A stretch of DNA of 64,000 nucleotides from CAXBCP01 sp047638395 (GTDB lineage: Bacteria; Pseudomonadota; Alphaproteobacteria; MPNO01; UBA830). Of this stretch, positions 16,853-25,155 are shown one piece after another; position 1 is the stretch's first letter; each line of letters starts with the position of its first letter. A model generated the notes under the pieces. It worked only from the letters and a program-made list of their open reading frames with translations, was not told the DNA's origin and searched no databases. The position numbers and the translations under genes were made by a program. The stretch is from positions 1 to 64,000 of the forward strand of contig JBLIMV010000020.1 of the NCBI GenBank assembly GCA_047638395.1. Direction: 5' to 3'.

Positions 16853-19092
16853 TGAACGCCGTGGGCCCTGTAACCCTGGCAGGATCCAGCGCGCCAAATC
16901 CGGAAATCGATACGCCTGCTGCCGACCCGTCGGCCTATGTCCGCACGGGAGATGGCGGCATCGAAACGCTTAATCTGCTGGTCGATGGTGTCCATTGTGG
17001 GCACTGCATCCAGAAAGTGGAATCGGGGATGCGCAGTCAGCCCGGTGTCGTCGAGGCTCGGGTCAACCTGTCGACGCGGCGGATGACCCTGAGCTGGGAA
17101 GCGGGCGTGGCGCAGCCTGGCGATCTTATCAGCCGCCTCGATGCGATGGGCTATCCGGCGGTGCCGTTCGACCCCGACGCCCTGCGTGGGCAACAGGCGG
17201 ATGAACAGGCTTTTCTGCTGCGCTGCCTTGCCGTCGCGGCGTTCGCCAGCAGTAACGTGATGCTTCTGTCGGTGGCTATCTGGGCCGGGGCATTTTCGGA
17301 TATGGAATCCGTCACGCGCGGTTTGCTTCACTGGGTGTCTGCGCTGATCGCGTTGCCGGCAATCGCCTATGCGGGCCGTCCGTTCTTCCGCGCCGCGGTC
17401 CGGGCTATATCGGCGCGCCGCGTCAACATGGATGTGCCGATTTCGGTCGCGGTGATTGTGACCGCCGGTGTCAGCCTGTTTGAGACCATTAATGGCGGGC
17501 CGCATGCCTATTTCGATGCCGCCATTATGCTGCTGTTCTTCCTTCTGATCGGGCGCTATCTCGATATGCGTACCCGCGGCGCGATGCGCTCAACCGCGGA
17601 AAACCTGGCAGCCCTGGCGGCACACCCCGCGATTGTCGTGGACCCCGATGGGACCCGCCGGGTGCTTCCCGCCCGTGCCGTTACCAAGGGCATGACCGTT
17701 TCGGTCGCGACCGGCGACCGGGTGCCTGTCGACGGCGCCATTGCAACCGGACAGACCACGATCGATTCCAGCCTGCTGACCGGCGAGACGGACCCGGTTG
17801 AGGTCGCGCCGGGTGACACCGTTTTCGCCGGTACGCTTAACATCGGTGCGGCGATTCAGATCAAGGCTTCCGCCACTGGCGACGATACCGTTCTGGCGGA
17901 TATTGTCCGCCTGGTTGAGAACGCGGAACAGGGCAGGTCGGTCTATGTACGGCTCGCGGATCGCGCGGCGCGTCTCTACGCGCCCGTGGTGCATCTGATG
18001 GCCCTGGCGACCCTGTTGGGGTGGTGGGGAATTGGTGGTATCTCATTTCACGCAGCGCTGTTGATCGCCGTCGCTGTTCTGATCATCACCTGTCCCTGCG
18101 CGCTTGGCCTCGCGGTGCCCGCTGTACAGGTGGTCGCCAGTGGACGGCTGATGAAGGCCGGCATTCTTGTAAAGACCGGTGACGCGCTCGAACGGCTCGC
18201 TGTCGCCGACACCGTCGTCCTCGACAAGACGGGCACGCTGACCCGGGGACGCCCCGAGATCACCAATCTGGCCGAGATCGATACCGCAGACCTGCAGCTG
18301 GCAGCATCGCTGGCGGTGTCGAGCCGGCATCCGCTCTGTGCAGCCCTCGTCCGGGCGGCAGGGCCGGTGGCTGTCCGTCCCGATACGGTGGAGACCGCAG
18401 GTATGGGCCTGGCATCAGGCACTGGCGCAGGTGACATCAGGCTCGGAAATCGCGCCTTCTGCGGGATCGAAAGCGATGCGCCGGATCGGGGCACCGAACT
18501 CTGGCTAAGCTGCCCAGGCAGCGCGCCTGTCCGATTTACATTTGCCGATGGATTGCGCCCCGACAGCCGGGAATTCGTCGACTGGTTGCGGGCCGAGGGG
18601 TTTGCGGTGGAAATACTTTCGGGCGATCGTGCGGACGCGGTTGCCGCGGTCGCGACAGCGCTTGGGATCGACCGGTACCGCGCGAATGTGCGCCCCGACG
18701 GCAAAGTGGCCCGGCTTGCCGAACTGGAGGCCGAGGGCAGAAAGGTCTTCATGATCGGTGACGGTCTGAACGATGCGCCGTCCTTGGCGGGGGCATTTGT
18801 TTCCGCGTCACCGGCATCCGGCGCCGATATTGCACAGACAGCGGCGGATTTTGTGTTTCAGTCCGACCGGCTGGTTCCCGTGGCGACCGCGATCCTCATC
18901 GCGCGGCGGTCGCGCCGGATGGTCACGGCCAATTTTGGGCTGGCCGCCGGGTATAATGTACTGGCGGTGCCGCTTGCAGTGGCCGGGTTGGTGACGCCTT
19001 TGATTGCGGCGGTGGCCATGTCGGCATCGTCGATCCTGGTGACGCTGAATGCGCTGAGGCTGGCGCGGATGAATTTCCGGAGCTACCGATGA
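16852..19092 (+). CDS. ccoI: Copper-translocating P1B-type ATPase for cbb3 biogenesis
   Basis: The 746-aa P-type ATPase has an N-terminal heavy-metal-associated domain with GVHCGHC (C49, C52). It also has the TGET actuator motif (SSLLTGETDPVE), the CPC metal-transport motif (TCPCALGLAVP), the DKTGT phosphorylation site, an SSRHPL motif and GDGLNDAPSL. It exports copper for the CuB centre of CcoN. I chose ATG 16852 over the in-frame GTG one codon earlier because the ATG overlaps the ccoH stop directly. Confidence 0.96.
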   Translation: MNAVGPVTLAGSSAPNPEIDTPAADPSAYVRTGDGGIETLNLLVDGVHCGHCIQKVESGMRSQPGVVEARVNLSTRRMTLSWEAGVAQPGDLISRLDAMGYPAVPFDPDALRGQQADEQAFLLRCLAVAAFASSNVMLLSVAIWAGAFSDMESVTRGLLHWVSALIALPAIAYAGRPFFRAAVRAISARRVNMDVPISVAVIVTAGVSLFETINGGPHAYFDAAIMLLFFLLIGRYLDMRTRGAMRSTAENLAALAAHPAIVVDPDGTRRVLPARAVTKGMTVSVATGDRVPVDGAIATGQTTIDSSLLTGETDPVEVAPGDTVFAGTLNIGAAIQIKASATGDDTVLADIVRLVENAEQGRSVYVRLADRAARLYAPVVHLMALATLLGWWGIGGISFHAALLIAVAVLIITCPCALGLAVPAVQVVASGRLMKAGILVKTGDALERLAVADTVVLDKTGTLTRGRPEITNLAEIDTADLQLAASLAVSSRHPLCAALVRAAGPVAVRPDTVETAGMGLASGTGAGDIRLGNRAFCGIESDAPDRGTELWLSCPGSAPVRFTFADGLRPDSREFVDWLRAEGFAVEILSGDRADAVAAVATALGIDRYRANVRPDGKVARLAELEAEGRKVFMIGDGLNDAPSLAGAFVSASPASGADIAQTAADFVFQSDRLVPVATAILIARRSRRMVTANFGLAAGYNVLAVPLAVAGLVTPLIAAVAMSASSILVTLNALRLARMNFRSYR

Positions 19093-19271
19093 ACATATTG
19101 CTGCTGCTCATACCGGTTGCCCTGCTGCTCGGTTTTGCCGGATTAGCCGCCTTTATCTGGGCGCTCCGCAGCGGGCAGTTTGAAGATCTTGACGGGGCCG
19201 CCGTCCGGATCCTGATTGATGATGACGATAAGGCGCCGGGCGACAAAGGCGGCTCAAATCGCCCTGACTGA
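19089..19271 (+). CDS. ccoS: cbb3-type oxidase assembly protein CcoS
   Basis: The 60-aa protein has one helix and the family signature FIWALRSGQFEDLDGAAVRIL, followed by an acidic tail. CcoS is required for insertion of the redox cofactors into CcoN. It overlaps ccoI by 4 bases and closes the operon ccoNOQPGHIS. No strong terminator is seen directly after it. Confidence 0.97.
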   Translation: MNILLLLIPVALLLGFAGLAAFIWALRSGQFEDLDGAAVRILIDDDDKAPGDKGGSNRPD

Positions 19272-19300
19272 CCGGGTCGCGAACTGCCGGTGTCTCCGGG

Positions 19301-20059
19301 CTATTTGATCGCAAGCCCCTGACCCGTTGGAAGTTCGAGAATTTGCAGGCCGCGCTCAGCAAAAAACTTGTCCTCCTGCATTTTTTGATCTCTGTAGCCG
19401 GCCCAGCCATAATCGTCGAATATAATAACCGCACCTGTGACGACCTTGTCGAAAAGGCGGTCGAGCGCTGCGATCTCGGCGTCTGCATTGTTCATGTCGA
19501 TATGCATAAAGGCGATGTCGCCGGGCGGCTCCAGAATGTCGAGGCTTTCCGGTATCGCGCCTTTGATGACATGCACGTTGGGCATCCCGTCGAAACGGCC
19601 GCAAACCTGCTCATAGAGTGTCTCAGAATGCTCAGGCATCGCGTGGTGATTCATCGCCTCTTCGTGTTCGAACAGATCGTACAGATAGAACTGCTTATCG
19701 CTGTTCGCGAAGTCGGTATAGTCGCACAGGATATGGGCGGTGATGCCTTTGTAGCATCCGCAATCGGCAAAATCGCCAGGCAGGTTCATTGCCCTTTTTG
19801 CGGCCCAGGCGAGGACGTAGTTGCGCCAGATGAGAGATTTTTCAATATCGGTTTCTGCGTGCTTCGAGAAAGCCGTCATGAAGGGTTCGTCCTGAAGGAA
19901 ACTCAGGTTCCGATCATACGTAAACAGATTGTCTCCGGTAAAAAGCCCGTTTTTCGAGACCTGAGTTATCGCGGTCTGGATACCTTGAAAAAACAGGGTT
20001 GGATTGAGCATACCATAGAACATGCTCGAAACATGGTTCACGTTTGGCTCGGCCTGCAT
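19301..20059 (-). CDS. TylF/MycF-like class I SAM-dependent methyltransferase
   Basis: The 252-aa protein shows a Rossmann-type methyltransferase core with GDFADCGCYKGITAHIL (motif I region), FYLYDLFEHEE and HIDMNNADAEIAALDRLF. IIFDDYGWAGYRDQK is typical of the TylF/macrocin O-methyltransferase family, whose DD pair binds a metal. It may methylate a sugar or small molecule; the target is unknown. ATG 20059 has GGAGG well placed upstream. It lies tail-to-tail with ccoS and has no clear functional tie to the oxidase. Confidence 0.85.
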   Translation of the reverse strand: MQAEPNVNHVSSMFYGMLNPTLFFQGIQTAITQVSKNGLFTGDNLFTYDRNLSFLQDEPFMTAFSKHAETDIEKSLIWRNYVLAWAAKRAMNLPGDFADCGCYKGITAHILCDYTDFANSDKQFYLYDLFEHEEAMNHHAMPEHSETLYEQVCGRFDGMPNVHVIKGAIPESLDILEPPGDIAFMHIDMNNADAEIAALDRLFDKVVTGAVIIFDDYGWAGYRDQKMQEDKFFAERGLQILELPTGQGLAIK

Positions 20060-20151
20060 CAAGCTGCCTCCATCAAATCAGGAAGCGGCAGAATAGCTGT
20101 CGGGTCTTAAACCTCGGTTAACGTTAACCATTTGATAGGATGAGAGATTTC

Positions 20152-20925
20152 TCAGACATCTGTGTCGCCGAGTACGTCCCGGTAGCAGTGCCAGGTCGCA
20201 TGCCCGATCAGTGGAAAGATCACGATCAGGCCGATGAAGCCGAGCCCGATGGCGACGGCCGTCAGCATGGCGACCAGCCAGCCCCAGAGCAGCATCGGCA
20301 GGAGATTGTCCCGCATGGCCATCAGGCTGGCGATGGTTGCGGTCATCACATCGACATTGCGGTCGACGATCATCGGGATCGAGACGACCGAGATCGAATA
20401 GGCGGCGAAGGCGAGCACCGCACCGGTTGCCGTGCCGACGCTGAGGAAGATAACGCCCTGAATGGTCAGGAAAAGCGAGCCGAAGATATCCATCAATGGC
20501 GGCATGCTGGAACCGAAGAACAGGGCAAACATCAGCGTCGCGATGCGGATCCAGAGCAGGGCGAACAGCATCAGCATCAGGCCCATATAGGCGAGATGCA
20601 GCGGCGCGCGGCGGACCGCGCCGATGATGTCGCGCGCGCGGAACGGTTCGCCCCGGTCGAAGCGGCGGCTCATCTCATACAGTCCGACAGCCAGCAGGGG
20701 CCCGGCGAACATAAAGGCGGCGGCGAGTGGCAGCAAAAGATAGACGAGGTTGAAATAGTATAGAGAGCCGATAAGCGTATAGCTCAGCAGCGTCACGAAC
20801 AGCCCGTATCCAAGGCTGAGGGACGGGCGGCTCCACATATCGGTCCAGCCGCGCGAAAGCCACCGCCAGACATTGTCGGATCTGATCGGCCTTACCGAAA
20901 TATCGGCAATTTTATAGGTGCTCAT
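20152..20925 (-). CDS. DUF2189 integral membrane protein
   Basis: The 257-aa protein has about six predicted transmembrane segments, and its N-terminal part (ISVRPIRSDNVWRWLSRGWTDMW) is typical of DUF2189. Function is unknown. ATG 20925 is preceded by GGAGGGG. A perfect FNR/FixK box lies about 101 bases upstream in the gap shared with boxB, so it is a candidate low-oxygen gene (inference). Confidence 0.87.
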   Translation of the reverse strand: MSTYKIADISVRPIRSDNVWRWLSRGWTDMWSRPSLSLGYGLFVTLLSYTLIGSLYYFNLVYLLLPLAAAFMFAGPLLAVGLYEMSRRFDRGEPFRARDIIGAVRRAPLHLAYMGLMLMLFALLWIRIATLMFALFFGSSMPPLMDIFGSLFLTIQGVIFLSVGTATGAVLAFAAYSISVVSIPMIVDRNVDVMTATIASLMAMRDNLLPMLLWGWLVAMLTAVAIGLGFIGLIVIFPLIGHATWHCYRDVLGDTDV

Positions 20926-21019
20926 CGCAGGGTCCCCTCCACTGTGGCGGCTTCGTGAACCGTCCAAAATCCGCCATTCGGCTGATCATAGAGACTAATT
21001 CTACGCCCGGTCGGCGAAC

Positions 21020-21033
21020 TTGATCCAGATCAA
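21020..21033. promoter_or_regulatory. Perfect FNR/FixK box between DUF2189 gene and boxB
   Basis: TTGATCCAGATCAA fits TTGAT-N4-ATCAA at all fixed positions. The centre is about 76 bases before the boxB ATG and about 101 bases before the DUF2189 start. Confidence 0.8.
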
Positions 21034-21063
21034 TGTCAGCATGCGGGGGCGGCTCTAGATTTA

Positions 21064-21085
21064 AGATACTAACCGGATGGTATCT
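21064..21085. promoter_or_regulatory. Inverted repeat just upstream of the boxB ribosome site
   Basis: AGATAC (21064-21069) and GTATCT (21080-21085) form a perfect 6-bp inverted repeat with a 10-base spacer. It ends 5 bases before the GGAGGG ribosome site of boxB. It could be an operator for a repressor responding to benzoyl-CoA, or a weak 5'-UTR hairpin. Confidence 0.45.
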
Positions 21086-21102
21086 ATTTTGGAGGGACGG
21101 AA

Positions 21103-22527
21103 ATGTCGATCAATTACAACGAACGCATACCGAATAACGTGGACATCAGCGAAAATCGGCGCCTCCAGCGCGCGCTTGAGGCCTGGCAGCCGCATTATCT
21201 CGACTGGTGGCGCGATATGGGCCCCGAGAACAGTACCGAAATGGATGTCTATCTTCGTACTGCCGTCAGCGTTGATCCAAAAGGATGGGCGCAGTTCGGT
21301 TATGTGAAAATGCCAGATTACCGTTGGGGTATTTTTCTGACCCCGCCGGAAGCCGACCGGAAGATCAATTTTGGCGATCACAAGGGCGAAGCCGCCTGGC
21401 AGGAGGTGCCCGGCGAATACCGCAGCACGCTGCGCCGCATCATCGTGACTCAGGGCGACACCGAACCTGCATCGGTCGAACAGCAACGCCATCTCGGGCT
21501 GACCTGCCCGTCGCTCTATGATCTGCGGAACCTGTTCCAGGTGAATGTCGAAGAGGGCCGGCATCTGTGGGCGATGGTCTATCTGCTGCACAATTATTTC
21601 GGCCGCGACGGCCGAGAAGAGGCAGAGGCGATGTTGGAGCGCCGGTCCGGCGATTCCGATCATCCGCGCATTCTTGGCGCCTTCAACGAAAAGACACCCG
21701 ACTGGCTGGCGTTCTTCATGTTCACGTTTCTGACTGATCGCGATGGCAAGTATCAGCTCGCCGCGCTCGCGGAATCCGGGTTCGATCCGTTGTCGCGCAC
21801 CTGCAAATTCATGCTCACTGAAGAAGCCCATCACCTGTTTGTGGGTGAGTCCGGGATCAGCCGTATCCTGCAGCGCACGTGCGAAGTGATGAAGGAAATC
21901 GGCAGCACCGATCCGGACAAGGTGCGCAACGCCGGCGCAATCGATCTGTCGACGCTCCAGAAATATCTGAACTTTCATTTCAGCGTGACCCTCGATCTGT
22001 ACGGCTCCGAAATCTCCACCAATGCGGCGAATTTCTATACCGAAGGGCTGAAGGGACGGTTCGAGGAGACCGGTATCGATGACGATCATCAATTGCAGTC
22101 GTCCCGTTACAGCGTGCCGGATCTCAGCGGGGAGAACATCGTCGCTCGTGATGTCCCGGCACTTACCGCGCTGAACGAAAGGCTGCGTGACGATTACATC
22201 GTCGATTGTGCAAAGGGTGTCGACCGTTTCAACAAAACACTCGAAAAAGGCGGCACGGATTTCCGCCTGGCGCTGCCGCACAAGGCGTTTAACCGGCATA
22301 TCGGTACGTTTGCCGAATCCCACATCGCGCCGGATGGCGCGGTGCTCAGCGAGGCCGCGTGGACGCATCACTCGACCGACTGGCTGCCGGATCACGACGA
22401 TCACGCATTCATCCAGTCTCTGATGAAACCGGTGACCGAACCCGGAAAAATGGCGTCTTATATCGCAGCACCCTCCCGTGGAATTGGTAGCCAGGTTATC
22501 GATTTCGAATACGTGAAGCTGCACTAG
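21103..22527 (+). CDS. boxB: Benzoyl-CoA 2,3-epoxidase, diiron oxygenase subunit
   Basis: The 474-aa protein has the BoxB layout. The diiron site sits in a four-helix core, with visible ligands in NVEEGRHLWAMVYLL and LTEEAHHLFVGESG. The N-terminal VYLRTAVSVDPKGWAQFGYVKMPDYRWGIFL is characteristic. With BoxA it converts benzoyl-CoA to the 2,3-epoxide using oxygen and NADPH in the aerobic hybrid box pathway. boxA follows after 12 bases. boxC, a lyase and a dedicated benzoate-CoA ligase are not adjacent. The upstream FNR box suggests expression at low oxygen. Confidence 0.96.
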   Translation: MSINYNERIPNNVDISENRRLQRALEAWQPHYLDWWRDMGPENSTEMDVYLRTAVSVDPKGWAQFGYVKMPDYRWGIFLTPPEADRKINFGDHKGEAAWQEVPGEYRSTLRRIIVTQGDTEPASVEQQRHLGLTCPSLYDLRNLFQVNVEEGRHLWAMVYLLHNYFGRDGREEAEAMLERRSGDSDHPRILGAFNEKTPDWLAFFMFTFLTDRDGKYQLAALAESGFDPLSRTCKFMLTEEAHHLFVGESGISRILQRTCEVMKEIGSTDPDKVRNAGAIDLSTLQKYLNFHFSVTLDLYGSEISTNAANFYTEGLKGRFEETGIDDDHQLQSSRYSVPDLSGENIVARDVPALTALNERLRDDYIVDCAKGVDRFNKTLEKGGTDFRLALPHKAFNRHIGTFAESHIAPDGAVLSEAAWTHHSTDWLPDHDDHAFIQSLMKPVTEPGKMASYIAAPSRGIGSQVIDFEYVKLH

Positions 22528-22539
22528 GGAGACCGACAG

Positions 22540-23745
22540 ATGGCTCTTGTCCGTCAGCACCTGATCGATCCGGAAATCTGCATCCGTTGCAATACGTGCC
22601 AGGAGGCATGTCCGGACGATGCGATTACCCATGATAGTACCAACTATGTGATCGACTTCGAGAAGTGCACCAATGCAGGCGATTGCATGCTTCAATGCCC
22701 GACCGGGGCGATTGACAGCTTTCGGATGATCGCCGAGCCCTGGTCAACGGACGACCAGTATGGCTGGGATGCGTTGCCGGAAGACCAGGTGTTCACGCCC
22801 CCGGCGTCCCAGGAAATCCCCGATGACGTTGCGCGCATTACCGAAATCGCGTCAGAGGGGGCGGGCGGGCGGGAATTACCGCCACTGACCGCCCCGCATC
22901 CCTATGTCGGGCTGTATACGCCCGACCGGCCCGCGATTGCGAAGATCAGTGGAAATCTCCGTCTGACCGGGGATGAATCGGATGTCGATATCCGCCATAT
23001 CGTTCTTGATCTGGGGAAGAGTGTCTTCCCTGTCCTCGAAGGACAGTCGATCGGAATCCTGCCGCCGGGCGTGGACGCGGAAGGGCGCCCGCATCACGTT
23101 CGGCTCTATTCAGTGGCAAGCCCGCGTGACGGTGAGCGACCAGGCTTTAACAATGTGGCGCTCACGATTAAACGGATCACTGAAGACGCCGACGGAAACC
23201 CGGTTCATGGGGTCGCTTCGAACTATCTGTGCGACCTCGAAAAAGGATCGGAAGTGCATGTTACGGGGCCGTTCGGATCAACATTCCTGATGCCGGACGA
23301 TCCCAATGCGAAGATCATCATGATCTGCACCGGCACGGGGTCCGCGCCGTTCAGGGCAATGACCGAACGGCGCCGCCGTCATCGGACGCGGGGTGTGAAT
23401 GGTTCGCTTCACCTGTTTTTCGGCGCCCGGCGCCCCGACGAACTGCCGTATTTCGGTCCGCTCAAAAAACTACCGGGTAGTTTGATCGACGTCGACCTTG
23501 CTTTCTCGCGGGAACCGGGACGGGACCGGCAATATGTCCAGGACCGGTTGCGGGACCGGGCCGAGGATGTGGCGCATCTGCTCGACGATGATCAGACATA
23601 TCTCTATATCTGTGGCCATAAACGAATGGAGGCGGGTGTCAGCGAGGCTCTTGCCGATATTTGTGCGGGCCATGGCATGCATTGGGAAACCCTGTCAAAG
23701 ACGATGCGCGACGGCGGACGACTGCACCTGGAGACGTATCACTAG
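22540..23745 (+). CDS. boxA: Benzoyl-CoA 2,3-epoxidase, reductase subunit
   Basis: The 401-aa protein has an N-terminal 2x[4Fe-4S] ferredoxin (CIRCNTCQEACPDD and CTNAGDCMLQCPTG), an acidic linker of about 100 residues and a ferredoxin-NADP reductase module. That module shows RLYSVAS for FAD binding and GTGSAPFRAM for NADPH. It supplies electrons to BoxB. A strong hairpin terminator follows 35 bases after its stop. Confidence 0.95.
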   Translation: MALVRQHLIDPEICIRCNTCQEACPDDAITHDSTNYVIDFEKCTNAGDCMLQCPTGAIDSFRMIAEPWSTDDQYGWDALPEDQVFTPPASQEIPDDVARITEIASEGAGGRELPPLTAPHPYVGLYTPDRPAIAKISGNLRLTGDESDVDIRHIVLDLGKSVFPVLEGQSIGILPPGVDAEGRPHHVRLYSVASPRDGERPGFNNVALTIKRITEDADGNPVHGVASNYLCDLEKGSEVHVTGPFGSTFLMPDDPNAKIIMICTGTGSAPFRAMTERRRRHRTRGVNGSLHLFFGARRPDELPYFGPLKKLPGSLIDVDLAFSREPGRDRQYVQDRLRDRAEDVAHLLDDDQTYLYICGHKRMEAGVSEALADICAGHGMHWETLSKTMRDGGRLHLETYH

Positions 23746-23780
23746 GCGTGTGGTTCTTTGCGGTGCCTGGTGTTCCATAG

Positions 23781-23814
23781 AAAAACGGGGCCGCGAAATC
23801 GCGGCCCCGTTTTT
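23781..23814. terminator. Bidirectional intrinsic terminator between boxA and a Usp gene
   Basis: CGGGGCCGCG-AAAT-CGCGGCCCCG is a perfect 10-bp stem flanked by five A residues on one side and five T residues on the other. It can end both boxBA transcription (+) and the convergent stress-protein gene (-). Confidence 0.95.
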
Positions 23815-23842
23815 GTCTTGCCCGTATTGTCCTGGGCGCTCC

Positions 23843-24685
23843 CTAGTGAGACAGCAGTGTCGGCACCGTGGTGTGTCGCAGCAGCGATTCAGTGACACCA
23901 CCGAATACCCATTCCCGGGTCCGCGAATGGCCGTAGGCCCCTGACACGATCATATCGGCACCAAGATCACTGGCACGGGCCAGAATCGTATCGGCGACAT
24001 CGATCCCGGCGGCGACGGTGCTGGCGGCTTCGGCATTTACGCCGTGCCGTGCGAGGTGGAGAGAGATATCAGCGCTTGGGGTGTCGCCATGGTCACCGCC
24101 CGATGCCTTGTGCGGATTGACGGCAAGGACGGTTACTTTTTCGGCGGATTGCAGAAACGGCATCGCATCGTTGACGGCGCGTGTGGCCTCGCGGCTCGCA
24201 TTCCAGCACACCAGGACGCGCGTGCCCAAAGTCTCGAAGTGACCCGCATTCGGGATGACAAGAACGGGCCGCCCAGACGTCATCATCAGATCTGCCGGCA
24301 GTTCGGGATGTGGGTATTTTCCCGGATCGTCATAGTCTCCCTTGCCGACCACCGAGAGATCCGAATAGCGCGCATGGCGTGCGACAACGCCGCTGGCCGT
24401 GCCTTGCTCGACGCGCCATTCACCGTGAACGCCGCCGGCCTCCGTGATTTTCAGGAACAGTTCCTTGCCTTTTTCGGATTCTTCGATGGCTTCCTGACGG
24501 AACTGATCGAAAATATCCGTTGGTACGTAACCGCCTGCCATCATGGCAGGGGTGTAGGGATCCGGGATGGCAAAAATGCCGGTGACATGGGCGTCTTTCT
24601 CAGCGGCCATCTTCACCGCTATCTGAATTCGTTCAGCCGTTCGTTCTGACGAATCGGCGTGGACGACAATATCTTTTATTTCCAT
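23843..24685 (-). CDS. Tandem-domain universal stress protein
   Basis: The 280-aa protein has two UspA-like domains, the first starting MEIKDIVVHADSS and the second at about residue 152 (RVLVCWNASREATRAVNDA). The C-terminal ATP-motif-like stretch GAYGHSRTREWVFGGVTESLL is present. ATG 24685 is preceded by GGAGGTG. A perfect FNR box about 72 bases upstream suggests induction at low oxygen. It is convergent with boxBA and separated from it by the shared terminator. Confidence 0.92.
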   Translation of the reverse strand: MEIKDIVVHADSSERTAERIQIAVKMAAEKDAHVTGIFAIPDPYTPAMMAGGYVPTDIFDQFRQEAIEESEKGKELFLKITEAGGVHGEWRVEQGTASGVVARHARYSDLSVVGKGDYDDPGKYPHPELPADLMMTSGRPVLVIPNAGHFETLGTRVLVCWNASREATRAVNDAMPFLQSAEKVTVLAVNPHKASGGDHGDTPSADISLHLARHGVNAEAASTVAAGIDVADTILARASDLGADMIVSGAYGHSRTREWVFGGVTESLLRHTTVPTLLSH

Positions 24686-24750
24686 AAGACACCTCCTTCT
24701 GGGCGTTATTGGTCGACGCATTAATTTCGCATTCGGCGATGTCGTCATCG

Positions 24751-24764
24751 TTGATCGAAATCAA
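24751..24764. promoter_or_regulatory. Perfect FNR/FixK box upstream of the tandem Usp gene
   Basis: TTGATCGAAATCAA matches TTGAT-N4-ATCAA at all fixed positions. The centre is about 72 bases before the Usp start at 24685. Confidence 0.78.
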
Positions 24765-24795
24765 CCAGTGCGAAATACCGTGGGCGGCCGTGTGA

Positions 24796-25155
24796 TTACA
24801 CCGGCCGGTCAGCAACGGATGTGACCCGGTATACGTGTTCGTGCCGGTTGTCCTGGATAACGGTCACGTAGTTGCCAGAGATCATCTCGTGATGTTCCAG
24901 CCCGACGATACGCTCGTCGTCATCGTCACCCGCCACATAGGAAAACGCCCATGGTCCTTCATCCGTTTTGACCAGCTGCCCATGAACGACATCCTGACCC
25001 GGCAGGAAACGGGCGAAGGTCATGAGCTGTGTGTCGGTATGGGCGACATCTACTTTGCCATCGGCCGACAGATTGCTGTGCAATTCGTACGCGTCTCCCG
25101 GATTTCCCTCAGGGTTGTCTGCATTCCGGGCGAGTTCGAGGCGGATTGTTTTCAT
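24796..25155 (-). CDS. Conserved 119-aa protein (probable separate gene inside the Sel1 reading frame)
   Basis: From ATG 25155 the frame gives a soluble 119-aa protein (MKTIRLELARN...) with a DDDDERIVGLEHHEMISGNYVTV-like core split by short turns. It resembles a small protein type seen alone in other alphaproteobacteria, from memory only. It has its own purine-rich leader (AAAAAGAGAGACAG). It is in frame with the upstream Sel1 gene only because of a nine-C tract. With one C fewer, Sel1 would stop at a TGA overlapping this ATG. Confidence 0.6.
   Translation of the reverse strand: MKTIRLELARNADNPEGNPGDAYELHSNLSADGKVDVAHTDTQLMTFARFLPGQDVVHGQLVKTDEGPWAFSYVAGDDDDERIVGLEHHEMISGNYVTVIQDNRHEHVYRVTSVADRPV

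Noticed and set aside
20063..20151. GAGATTTCTC palindrome in the gap between the methyltransferase and DUF2189 genes
   Set aside because: It is short, isolated and has no T run or half-site match, so it is probably chance.
21061..22695. A 544-aa open frame antisense to boxB
   Set aside because: The boxB reading has clear diiron motifs; the antisense protein has none.
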